Assembly: GCA_036732565.1 (NCBI GenBank)
Contig: DAINCF010000098.1
Location: 1-16,768, forward strand
DNA length: 16,768 bases
Source of the DNA: JAIVJN01 sp036732565
Lineage (GTDB): Bacteria > Acidobacteriota > Vicinamibacteria > Vicinamibacterales > UBA2999
Direction of reading: 5' to 3'
The position numbers and the translations under genes are program-made. How positions within the stretch are numbered: the stretch's first letter is position 1; every line of letters starts with the position of its first letter. Shown piece by piece: positions 6,126 to 13,735 of the stretch. Under the pieces are notes generated by a model, which was given only the letters and a program-made list of their open reading frames with translations, did no database searches and had not been told where the DNA came from.

Positions 6126-7919
6126 ATGGCGGCACTGGACGAGACGCGACGACGATTCATGGCGCACTTCGCGGGCATCGGACTGGGATCGACGCTGGCG
6201 CCGGGCGTGCTCTGGGCGCGCATGCAGGATGCCGGAACCCAGAAGGTCACGCTCGCGATGCTCACCGACGCGCTCCGGTTGTCGGGCATCGAGCTGACCG
6301 AGGAAGAGCGCAAGGGCATGGTCGAGAGCGCGAACACCAACCTCTCGCGCTACGAGGAACTGCGCAAGATCCACATCCCGAACGACGTCTCGCCGCCGTT
6401 TCACTTCAGCCCGATGGTGCCGGGTCTGCGCGTGAGCAAGACGAAGCTGCCGTTCAAGTTGAGCCCGGCGCCGTCAGTCAAGCGGCCCACGAATCTCGAA
6501 GACGTCGCGTTCTGGCCGGTGCGGCATCTCGCGGAGTTGATCCGCACGCGCCAGGTCTCGTCAGTCGAGTTGACCGAGATGTATCTCGCGCGGCTGCATC
6601 GCTATCAGCCGAAGTTGAACAACGTCGTCACCTTCCTCGACGACTACGGCCTCGCCGAAGCGAAGCGTGCCGATGCGGAGATGGCGGCGGGACGCTACAA
6701 AGGGCCGCTGCACGGCATTCCGTGGGGCGCCAAGGACATCATCTCGGTCAAGGGTTTCAAGACGACCTGGGGATCGCCGGCGTTCAAGGAGCAGACCTTC
6801 GACTACGACGCGAGCGTCGTCGAGATGCTGCGCGAGGCCGGGGCCGTGCTGATCGCGAAGCTCACGACGGGCGAGCTGGCGTCCGGGGACAACTGGTTTG
6901 GTGGGCAGACGAAGAACCCGTGGGATCCGACCCAGGGTTCGAGCGGATCGTCAGCGGGTCCCGCGTCGGCCACTGCCGCTGGGTGCGTGGCCTTCGGCAT
7001 CGGCACCGAGACGAGCGGCTCGATCCTCAGCCCGGCGGCGCGCTGCGGTCTCGCCGGTCTGCGGCCGACCTTTGGCCGGATCAGTCGCTACGGAGTGATG
7101 GCGCTCTCGTGGACGCAGGATCGTCTCGGCCCTCTGTGTCGCTACGCCGAGGACTGCGCCATCGTCATGCAAGCCATCGCCAAGCCGGATGGCCGCGACA
7201 TGAGCGTCACGGATCTGCCCTTCAACTGGAACGCGGAGCTCGACGTCCGAAAGCTCAACGTCGGGTACATCAAGGAGTCGTTCGACGAGTTGACCAACGA
7301 AGCCGCCAAGGCCAACGCCGCCGCCACGCTGGCGACGCTGAGGATGTTGGGCATCGGTGAGATCGTTCCGATCAGCGTGCCGGAGTTCGCCGTCAACGTG
7401 GGTGGGCTCGGCGTCGAATCGACGGTGTTCTTCGACGGGCACGCGCGCGCCGGCCGCATGAAGGAGGCGCGCAACGGCGGTCGGCCGAACGGGCGGCTGA
7501 TTCCGGCCGTCGAGTATCTGCAGTCGCAGCGGGTCCGCATGATGATGATGACGAAGTTGGCCGAGGCAACGGCGCACGTCGACGTCTACATCGTCGCCTC
7601 CAACAACAACGGAATGGGAGGCCCCGGTCCCCGCGCGGCGGAAGCCGCGGGCGACACGCCGCCGCCGCGGCAGCCCGAACGGCCGCAGACGCCCACCCAG
7701 CGGCACTTCGCCATGGCCAATCTGGCGTGCTATCCCGCGATCAACCTCGCCAACGGCCTCAGCGAGACCGGCAGCCCGACCAACGCCGTGCTCTACGCCC
7801 AGCCATACCGTGAGATGGAGCTTCTCGCGCTGGCCAAGGCGTATCAGGACAAGGCCGGCTTCCACTTGAAGAAGCCGGTGCGTCTCGACGTCGAGACCAC
7901 AGCGAACCGAGAACCCTAG
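6126..7919 (+). CDS. Tat-exported amidase-signature family hydrolase
   Basis: 597 residues. Amidase-signature enzymes hydrolyse amide bonds with a Ser-cisSer-Lys triad. Here the lysine is K203 in GIPWGAKDI, the cis-serine is S275 in GSSGSSAG and the nucleophile is S299 in GTETSGSI. The 24-residue spacing between the two serines equals that in FAAH (S217/S241). The N-terminus has a twin-arginine motif, TRRRFM (7-12), followed by a hydrophobic stretch to about residue 30, so it is probably folded and exported by Tat. A proline-rich insertion lies around residues 505-540. The ATG at 6126 has GGAGG at 6114-6118; a longer open frame from 6027 would place the Tat motif too far inside. It was probably annotated as amidase or Asp/Glu-tRNA amidotransferase subunit A in relatives, but the export signal and lack of gatB/gatC neighbours argue against GatA. 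The substrate is unknown. Confidence 0.92.
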   Translation: MAALDETRRRFMAHFAGIGLGSTLAPGVLWARMQDAGTQKVTLAMLTDALRLSGIELTEEERKGMVESANTNLSRYEELRKIHIPNDVSPPFHFSPMVPGLRVSKTKLPFKLSPAPSVKRPTNLEDVAFWPVRHLAELIRTRQVSSVELTEMYLARLHRYQPKLNNVVTFLDDYGLAEAKRADAEMAAGRYKGPLHGIPWGAKDIISVKGFKTTWGSPAFKEQTFDYDASVVEMLREAGAVLIAKLTTGELASGDNWFGGQTKNPWDPTQGSSGSSAGPASATAAGCVAFGIGTETSGSILSPAARCGLAGLRPTFGRISRYGVMALSWTQDRLGPLCRYAEDCAIVMQAIAKPDGRDMSVTDLPFNWNAELDVRKLNVGYIKESFDELTNEAAKANAAATLATLRMLGIGEIVPISVPEFAVNVGGLGVESTVFFDGHARAGRMKEARNGGRPNGRLIPAVEYLQSQRVRMMMMTKLAEATAHVDVYIVASNNNGMGGPGPRAAEAAGDTPPPRQPERPQTPTQRHFAMANLACYPAINLANGLSETGSPTNAVLYAQPYREMELLALAKAYQDKAGFHLKKPVRLDVETTANREP

Positions 7920-7922
7920 AAC

Positions 7923-10235
7923 CTAAGAACCCTCGTCCAACGCCCGGACATCGCTCCGCAACCGTGAGAGGTCGACCTCGTGATCGTTCGCCGGCAGTGA
8001 TCGGTGGTACTCGATGAACGGCTGATCGTCGGTGAGGACGGGCCCCTCGCCGACAAACTGTCGGAGCTCGGTCGGGCCGGCGGTGAACCAGCTGCGGAGG
8101 GAATCGAACGAATCGAGGCCGACCGCGTCCAGCGCGTCGCGCGTGCGTGGGTCAGCTCGCTTGGCCTCGAAGGCGGCTCGCGAGAGCCGGAGGGGCGCGA
8201 CGCTGCCCACCATGAGGTTGCCATCGAACCAGAGCGTGGCATTGGGAAACACCTCGACAAACGTCCGCATGATCAGCTTGTACTGACTGTCGGAGCGACG
8301 GCCGATCCACTGCATCACCAGCCCACCGTCGCTGAGCACGCGGCGAACCAGTGAGAAGTATTCACGCGAGTAGAGATTGCCCGCGCCGGCGTGGTGGGGC
8401 TGAATGATGTCCGCCGTGACCACATCGAACCGGCGGTCGGTCAGCAACAAGAAGTTCCGGCCATCGTCGATGCGGAGATGAACGTTGGGCTGATTGAGCA
8501 CGTCGTAGTTGACGTGCGAGAAGAACCGCGCGGCCTGACGCACCCCGTCCGACAACTCGACGATCTGCACCTGGGCGCCGGCGTGCTGGCTCACCGCGCC
8601 GGCGGTGGCGCCGCCGCCGAGACCGACGACCAGCGCGTCGTGTGGCGAGGGGTGGAGCACCATCGGCAGGTGGCCGATCACGCGGTGCAGGCGCACCATG
8701 TCGGAGGTGTCGTTCGCCTGATGCAAGCCGTCGAGGAAGAGGATGCGCTGGAACTGATTGCCATGGACGCTCACCGCGGTCTGCACGCCTTCGTCGCGCC
8801 AGATCTCGCGCGTGCCGGCGCCATGACGTCGCTCGTAGGCGGCGTCGAACGGGTCTGGCACCCGCGCGGCGACGTACAGGAAGGCGATCAGCGCAAGCAC
8901 CATCACCGGCACGAGCCGCATCCGCCGAGGATGAACGACGAGCAGCACGATCGCGCTGGCCACGTACAACGCCGCCAAGGCGATGAGCGCAACGCGCGTG
9001 CCGAGCGCGGGCAGGATCAGGAACCCACCGGCGAGTGAGCCGAGGATGGCGCCGATCACGTTCAGCGCGTAGATGCGTCCGACGTTCTTCGCCGAAGCCT
9101 CGCGATCGTCATTCGCCGCGAGATGCGTACTGCCGATCCTCAGCGCGACCGGGAAGCTGAGGCCCATCAGCAGCGCCGCGGGCAAGATCGCGGCGATCGA
9201 TCCCTGGATGGTGCTACCCGTTCGCCACCCCGCCTGATAGCTCCACCCGAGGAACCACATCGACGCAACGGCGGCGATACCCGTGCCGATCTGCGCCCAG
9301 GCCAGCAACCGCACCCAATCGCGCTCGCGACGAAGGAGGCGCGATGCCAGGGCGGCGCCGACCGCGATGCCCAGGAGTACAGTCGCCAGCATCGTGGTGA
9401 AGGCGTAGGTGGTGGCATTCAGAAACTGTACGAGGATGCGGAACCAGACGATCTCGAGGGCGAGTGACGCCAGACCGGAGATCGCCACGACGATCCAGAC
9501 CGCGCGAACGGTCGCAGAAGCGGGAGATGGCGTCGGCGCCAGGTGCGGGTGAACGTCTCGAGCGTCAGTCCGATCAGGCGGAACGACGGACGGGCTGCTG
9601 GGAAGACCCTCGTCCCGGGACAGGACGAACGCCATCACGCCAACCGCCACGTTGACCGCGGCCGCGAGCAGAAACGTGCGCTGCATGCCGATCGCGCCAA
9701 TCAGATAGAAGCCCGTCAGCACGGCGCCGAAGACGGCACCGGCCGTGTTGGTCGCGTAGAGAGCGCCCACGCGCGAGCCGTGCAACGTTCCAGAGACCAG
9801 CGGCGACGCGCTCAGCAACGGCAGCGTCACGCCCATCAGCATGGTCGGCACGAGCAGCACGGTAAAGGAACCGACGAGTCTCGCCGCCGTCAGCAGCGCT
9901 GGCGAGTCGGGCGCCGTGCGATTGAGCGAGACGTAGGCCCCCGTGACAATCTGGAGTGCGACCGGCGTCGCGACCGCCGCGATGCCGATGAGAATCTCGG
10001 CCGCGCCAAACGCCACGAGTGGCCGCTTGATCCACCGCAGCAGCCGTTCGGACAGCAGGCTGCCGAGCGCCAAGCCGGTCATGAACGCCGCCAAGACGGT
10101 GCTGGCGGCGTACACCGTGACCCCAAACACCAACGACAACTGGCGGAGCCAGAGCACTTGATAAGTGAGCCCGCAGGCACCTGAGAAAAAGAACAGGCTC
10201 AACAGAAGCGGAAAGCGGCTGCGCGCGGACGGCAC
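7923..10235 (-). CDS. Fused MFS-like membrane protein / spermidine-synthase-like protein
   Basis: 770 residues. Residues 1-460 contain about twelve hydrophobic helices (first at about 9-28), interrupted by a polar linker at 208-242. The C-terminal part, about 480-750, is a spermidine-synthase-type Rossmann domain: SAM-binding loop VGLGGGATAG (537-546), acidic E560, DDGRN (590-594) and the active-site strand FDVVTADIIQP (603-613). Aligned with E. coli SpeE, the proton-accepting Asp is kept (D609) but the second Asp of the D-x-x-D-P motif, which binds the amine acceptor, is Q612. Polyamine synthesis is therefore doubtful. The start is GTG at 10235, the only start codon near the first helix; an ATG at 10240 is in another frame. 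The stop lies 3 nt from the amidase stop on the other strand, and the gene is divergent from the BlaI-type regulator. Confidence 0.9.
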   Translation of the reverse strand: MPSARSRFPLLLSLFFFSGACGLTYQVLWLRQLSLVFGVTVYAASTVLAAFMTGLALGSLLSERLLRWIKRPLVAFGAAEILIGIAAVATPVALQIVTGAYVSLNRTAPDSPALLTAARLVGSFTVLLVPTMLMGVTLPLLSASPLVSGTLHGSRVGALYATNTAGAVFGAVLTGFYLIGAIGMQRTFLLAAAVNVAVGVMAFVLSRDEGLPSSPSVVPPDRTDARDVHPHLAPTPSPASATVRAVWIVVAISGLASLALEIVWFRILVQFLNATTYAFTTMLATVLLGIAVGAALASRLLRRERDWVRLLAWAQIGTGIAAVASMWFLGWSYQAGWRTGSTIQGSIAAILPAALLMGLSFPVALRIGSTHLAANDDREASAKNVGRIYALNVIGAILGSLAGGFLILPALGTRVALIALAALYVASAIVLLVVHPRRMRLVPVMVLALIAFLYVAARVPDPFDAAYERRHGAGTREIWRDEGVQTAVSVHGNQFQRILFLDGLHQANDTSDMVRLHRVIGHLPMVLHPSPHDALVVGLGGGATAGAVSQHAGAQVQIVELSDGVRQAARFFSHVNYDVLNQPNVHLRIDDGRNFLLLTDRRFDVVTADIIQPHHAGAGNLYSREYFSLVRRVLSDGGLVMQWIGRRSDSQYKLIMRTFVEVFPNATLWFDGNLMVGSVAPLRLSRAAFEAKRADPRTRDALDAVGLDSFDSLRSWFTAGPTELRQFVGEGPVLTDDQPFIEYHRSLPANDHEVDLSRLRSDVRALDEGS

Positions 10236-10275
10236 CCCATCACTTTACCGGTTCTTCGTGATAGCTTGTGATGGG
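10236..10275. promoter_or_regulatory. Compact divergent control region with GTGATRG half-sites
   Basis: The 42 bp between the GTG at 10235 and the ATG at 10278 hold CCCATCAC (10236-10243), GTGATAG (10258-10264) and GTGATGGG (10268-10275). The outer two form a perfect 8-bp inverted repeat; the last two are direct repeats 10 bp apart, one helical turn. The classic BlaI/CopY TACA-TGTA dyad is absent. TTTACC (10244-10249) and TGTGAT (10267-10272), 17 bp apart, could be a promoter that starts transcription at or near the regulator's ATG, hence a leaderless mRNA. Binding by the adjacent regulator is inference. Confidence 0.45.
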
Positions 10276-10277
10276 TC

Positions 10278-10682
10278 ATGACCGCTCTCGATGCCGCCTT
10301 TGGTCCGCTGGAATTGCGGGTGCTGCACGCGCTCTGGCGACACGTCGGTCCGGCCACCGTGCGCGATCTGCACGGCGACTTTCCCGCCATCGCTTACACG
10401 ACGTTGATGACCACGCTGGATCGGTTGCACCGCAAGGGCATTCTCGATCGGCGCAAAGAGGGGCGGGCCTTTGCCTATTGGCCCCGGTCGTCGCGCGAGG
10501 CGCTGCAGTCCGAGCTGGCCCACGCGACACTGGCCGACCTGATGCAGTCCGACGAGCGCGCGCTCCGCCCGATCATGTCGATGTTCGTAGACGCTGTCAG
10601 CGCCAAGGACGCGGCGCTGCTCGACGAGCTCGAGACCCTGGTGCGCGAGAAGCGAGACGGCTCCGGGAGCGACGAGCGATGA
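10278..10682 (+). CDS. BlaI/MecI/CopY-family transcriptional regulator
   Basis: 134 residues, the usual size for the family. The N-terminal winged helix-turn-helix runs to about residue 75: FGPLELRVLHALWRHVGPAT, then the recognition helix region AYTTLMTTLDRLHRKGIL (39-56) and the wing RRKEGRAFAYWP (58-69). The C-terminal 60 residues form the helical dimerisation part. Family members are dimeric repressors inactivated by proteolysis through a partner M56 membrane protease, and that partner follows here, overlapping by ATGA at 10679-10682. No Shine-Dalgarno is visible before the ATG, which with the promoter spacing suggests a leaderless transcript. The target is probably its own operon and perhaps the divergent fusion gene; nothing links it to beta-lactam resistance. 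Confidence 0.92.
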   Translation: MTALDAAFGPLELRVLHALWRHVGPATVRDLHGDFPAIAYTTLMTTLDRLHRKGILDRRKEGRAFAYWPRSSREALQSELAHATLADLMQSDERALRPIMSMFVDAVSAKDAALLDELETLVREKRDGSGSDER

Positions 10683-11632
10683 CGGCTCCTCTCCTCGCCG
10701 CGCTGGTCGCTGTTGCCTCCTTCTTCGTGCTCAGCACGTTGCTGGCGGCGGCCGTCACCGCCTGGTGGCGGCTCGCACGGCGTTCGATGGTGGACGCCAA
10801 CCGCCTGCTGGCGCTTCGGCTGCTCCCGGCCGCTGGCGGGCTGCTCCTGACGCTCGGTATCGTCGCACCTGCCTTCCTCCGGTTCGAGCCGGTTCATGAT
10901 GCAGAACAACCCGGCCCGGCGCTGGTGGCGCTCGGCGCGGCGGGGATCGTTGTCCTCTGCGTCGGCGGGACGAGGATTCTCCGTGCGGTCGTTCTGACCC
11001 GCCGGCTGCGTCAACAGTGGCTGGCCCGCGGGTCGGCGTTGCCGGCGTTGCGAGGCGACACACCAGCGCATCTCATCGATATCCCTTACCCACTCGTCGC
11101 CATCGTTGGCATCCTCCGCCCCGTGCTCGTCGTCAGCCGGAAGGTCGCGGGCGAGTGCTCGGCCGACGAAGTGAGCCTCATCGCCGCCCACGAGCGCGCG
11201 CACTTAAGGGCGCGTGACAACTTGAAGCGACTCATCATCGATGGCTGTCCGGACATCCTGCGCTGGACGCGAACCGGCCATGAGCTCACCGCGGCGTGGT
11301 CGGCGGCGGCCGAAGATGCGGCCGACGACGTCGCCACGGGCGATGATCGTCGCGCGCGGATCGCGCTCGCCTCGGTGTTGTTGCGCGTGGCCCGCATGGC
11401 CGTCAGCGGAGCGCCCGCCCCGCGCCTGGCGAGCGCGCTCGTCGGGTTGAACGGCGTGGAACGGCGGGTGCGGCGACTCGCCAACGCCCGCCCCCTGCCG
11501 TCACCCTCGCGTGCCGGTCTAGGAGTCCTCGTCGGCCTTGCAGCGGTTGCCCTGGCCGCCGCCGCGACCAACCACCAGCTTCTCGCGACGACCTATCAGG
11601 TCGCCGAATTCGTCGTCGGCCTCGGGCGGTAG
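10679..11632 (+). CDS. M56 family membrane metallopeptidase (BlaR1/MecR1-like, without sensor domain)
   Basis: 317 residues. Hydrophobic segments lie at about 5-28, 42-66 and 80-100, with a fourth at 280-298 near the end. The zinc motif HERAH (HExxH) is at 171-175 and the likely third ligand is E212 in AAEDAADD, the usual M56 arrangement. BlaR1 continues with an extracellular penicillin-binding sensor domain of about 260 residues; this protein stops after the last membrane helix, so the signal it senses is not a beta-lactam through that domain. The ATG at 10679 overlaps the regulator's TGA. A longer open frame reaches back to 10268 but only shadows the regulator gene. It likely cleaves or triggers cleavage of the adjacent repressor (family knowledge). 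The gene is convergent with the FAH-family gene, 42 bp apart, with no obvious terminator between. Confidence 0.88.
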   Translation: MTAPLLAALVAVASFFVLSTLLAAAVTAWWRLARRSMVDANRLLALRLLPAAGGLLLTLGIVAPAFLRFEPVHDAEQPGPALVALGAAGIVVLCVGGTRILRAVVLTRRLRQQWLARGSALPALRGDTPAHLIDIPYPLVAIVGILRPVLVVSRKVAGECSADEVSLIAAHERAHLRARDNLKRLIIDGCPDILRWTRTGHELTAAWSAAAEDAADDVATGDDRRARIALASVLLRVARMAVSGAPAPRLASALVGLNGVERRVRRLANARPLPSPSRAGLGVLVGLAAVALAAAATNHQLLATTYQVAEFVVGLGR

Positions 11633-11674
11633 ATTCATTGCCGGCGGGTCTCTAGACGCGGCCTGCCGCCGTGG

Positions 11675-12496
11675 TCATTCCGTCGTCCGGACCGTCAGGG
11701 TCGGCACGTCGAGTCCTTCGACGGTTGCGCTCCATTCCTCGCCCGGCACGATGGGCTTCGATTCGGTGAGTGTGCCGGAGCTGACGATTTCGTTCATGGC
11801 CAGCGGCACGGCGTCCGGGCGGCGCGCGGTCGCCGACGCCAGCTCGCCGAGACTGAGGGCGGGACTGCGCAGCACGTTCTTCCCCGCCCCTTCGGCGACC
11901 AGCTCGCCGTTCTTCTCCAATCGCACGGTGAAGCGCGCGAGCTGTTCGACGAGCTCCGGAATCATGCCGGCCTCGACCCGCACCGGCTCACCAACGATCA
12001 ACGCCGCGTGAAGGCCGAATGACGCCACGAAATCGCTCGGCTGAAACTTCCAATCGGCGTACACGCAATCGATGACTTCGAACCCCAGCGCGAGCCATTC
12101 GACCGCTTCGAGTACGGTCGGTGGCTCGTGTGGTCCCTCTCCAAGCTCGGACTTCATCTTGAAGACGATCTCCGGCTCGATCTTCGGCGACGTCATGCGC
12201 GCCAGCGAGAGCAGCGCCGCGTTTCTGGTCGCGTGTCGCACCGTGTCGTCGTACATGTGCCCCCACACGACGGTGTCGAGCTTGAGCGCTCGCCACACCG
12301 CCTTGTTGGCGTAGCCCACCTTCCGACCGACGATGGCGTGACCGTCCGCGCGACGCTGCCGCACCAGTTCGGCCTCGACGGCGTAGGCGGTTGACAGATC
12401 GAAGCTTGTGTCGCGCGCTGACGGAGGCACGGCGATGATCTGCCGGCTGACGTGCGCGTCCATCAGCTCGCGGGCAAGGGCCGTCACGTCGAACAT
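11675..12496 (-). CDS. 2-keto-4-pentenoate hydratase / FAH-family enzyme (MhpD-like)
   Basis: 273 residues, close to MhpD and 4-oxalocrotonate decarboxylase in length. The metal-binding residues typical of this group are present: E107 and E109 in KIEPEIVF and E140 in FEVID, nearly the same numbering as in E. coli MhpD (106, 108, 139). GRKVG (57-61) and a C-terminal region with SSGTLTESKPI (239-249) are also characteristic. Such enzymes hydrate 2-hydroxy-dienoates or decarboxylate 2-oxo acids with a divalent metal. The start codon at 12496 directly follows the TAG of the transporter gene with no bases between, so translation is coupled and it is the last gene of the operon. In the company of an oxalate-type ligase and carrier its substrate is probably a small 2-oxo acid rather than an aromatic meta-cleavage product; this is inference. 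Confidence 0.88.
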   Translation of the reverse strand: MFDVTALARELMDAHVSRQIIAVPPSARDTSFDLSTAYAVEAELVRQRRADGHAIVGRKVGYANKAVWRALKLDTVVWGHMYDDTVRHATRNAALLSLARMTSPKIEPEIVFKMKSELGEGPHEPPTVLEAVEWLALGFEVIDCVYADWKFQPSDFVASFGLHAALIVGEPVRVEAGMIPELVEQLARFTVRLEKNGELVAEGAGKNVLRSPALSLGELASATARRPDAVPLAMNEIVSSGTLTESKPIVPGEEWSATVEGLDVPTLTVRTTE

Positions 12497-13735
12497 CTAC
12501 TTGACCGTCGCCGGAATGCCGACCGGGGCGTGGCGGAGCGCCGCGGCCGAGCGCAAGCCGATCGCGAGGAAGGCCGCGATCAAAGCCATGATCGCGCTTC
12601 CGTAGAAGCCGACCGACCAACTGCCGAACCGCTCGAACAGGAACGCGCCGAACCAGCCGCCGATGATCGACGCGACGCCCTTCGCGGTGTACAGCACGCT
12701 GTAGTTCGACGTCGCGTGCTTGGTGCCGAAGTAGTCAGCGGCCATCGACGGAAACAGCGAATAGATCTCGCCCCATGTGAAGTACACCAGCACGAGGGTG
12801 ATGGCGAACCACGTACCCGACCTCGGGCCGAGGATGAGCACCAGCAGCAGACACAACGCCTGCAGGAAGAACGCGATGATCATCGCCGTCTCGCGGCCGA
12901 TGGAGTCCGACGCCCAACCCCAGAAGATGCGGCTGGCCGCGTTGGCCAGCGGACTGAGCGACGCCGCGAGGGTCAGCACCGCGGCGGCGTATCCCCACGA
13001 CTGCGCGATCGGACCGGCCTGCGCGGTGACGAGCAAGCCGCCCGTCGCCATCAGGACGAACATCACGTACATCACGTAGAACCGGGGCGTCTTCAACATC
13101 TCGCCGGTGGTGAACTGCTGCGGCGCCTGTTGCCGCGCCGCGCCGGCGGTGGACGCCTTCCCGGCCGTCGCCTCCTGCGGCGGATGCCGCAGGAACTGCG
13201 CGACGACGAGGATCACGAGGCCTTGGAAGATGCCGGTCGCGACGAACGCGGCTTCGTAGCCGCGCGACGCGATGATCCACTGGATGATCGGAATGAAGAG
13301 CGCGGTGCCGCCGCCAAAGCCCGCGGCCATGATCCCCGACGCCAGCCCGCGGCGGTCCTTGAACCACTTCAACGCCGACCCGATCGAGCCGCTGTACACG
13401 AACGCCGCGCCGATGCCGGCGACGCAGTACATCGCGTACAGCATCGGCAGCGTCTTCGCGTAGCCCATTCCAGCCCAGGCCACGCCGCACAGGATTCCGG
13501 CGGCGCTGATGAACCATCGCGGTCCGAGCCGATCGATCAGCCAGCCGTCGAGCGGTTGAATCCACGTCTGGAACAGGATGAAGAGCGTGAACGCAAATTG
13601 AATCTCCGAGAGCCTCCAGCCGGTGTCGGTTTGCAGCGGCCTGACGAAGAGCGTCCAGGAATACTGCAGGTTCGCGATCATGATCATCGCAACCAGCGAC
13701 GCGCAGAGCTGTAACCAGCGATTGCCGAGGCTCAT
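12497..13735 (-). CDS. OFA-type MFS transporter (oxalate/formate antiporter family)
   Basis: 412 residues with about twelve hydrophobic helices and a central polar loop (183-212). MFS motif A is DGWLIDRLGPRW (63-74). Two positive residues stand where the oxalate-binding R272 and K355 lie in Oxalobacter OxlT: R269 in NAASRIFWGWASD and K352 in LYTAKG, both offset by three. This supports a small carboxylate or dicarboxylate substrate, oxalate being the leading candidate, but these residues recur across the OFA family. The ATG at 13735 overlaps the stop of the reductase gene (ATGA) and has GGAG 6-8 nt before it; a longer frame to 13813 lies inside the reductase gene. A type B palindromic repeat ends 16 nt before the start. 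Confidence 0.9.
   Translation of the reverse strand: MSLGNRWLQLCASLVAMIMIANLQYSWTLFVRPLQTDTGWRLSEIQFAFTLFILFQTWIQPLDGWLIDRLGPRWFISAAGILCGVAWAGMGYAKTLPMLYAMYCVAGIGAAFVYSGSIGSALKWFKDRRGLASGIMAAGFGGGTALFIPIIQWIIASRGYEAAFVATGIFQGLVILVVAQFLRHPPQEATAGKASTAGAARQQAPQQFTTGEMLKTPRFYVMYVMFVLMATGGLLVTAQAGPIAQSWGYAAAVLTLAASLSPLANAASRIFWGWASDSIGRETAMIIAFFLQALCLLLVLILGPRSGTWFAITLVLVYFTWGEIYSLFPSMAADYFGTKHATSNYSVLYTAKGVASIIGGWFGAFLFERFGSWSVGFYGSAIMALIAAFLAIGLRSAAALRHAPVGIPATVK

Noticed and set aside
7855..7878. 8-bp inverted repeat CCGGCTTC/GAAGCCGG as a terminator of the amidase gene
   Set aside because: It is 40 nt inside the coding region, has no U-tract, and is easily explained by codons for G-F and K-K-P.
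10268..10678. N-terminal extension of the M56 protease frame
   Set aside because: It runs in a shifted frame through the BlaI-type gene; the ATGA overlap at 10679 gives a natural start.
11633..11674. Possible bidirectional terminator between the M56 and FAH-family genes
   Set aside because: Only short, imperfect GC-rich dyads and no T-tract on either side.
12452..13714. 420-codon plus-strand open frame
   Set aside because: Antisense to the OFA transporter, highly charged and without recognisable domains.
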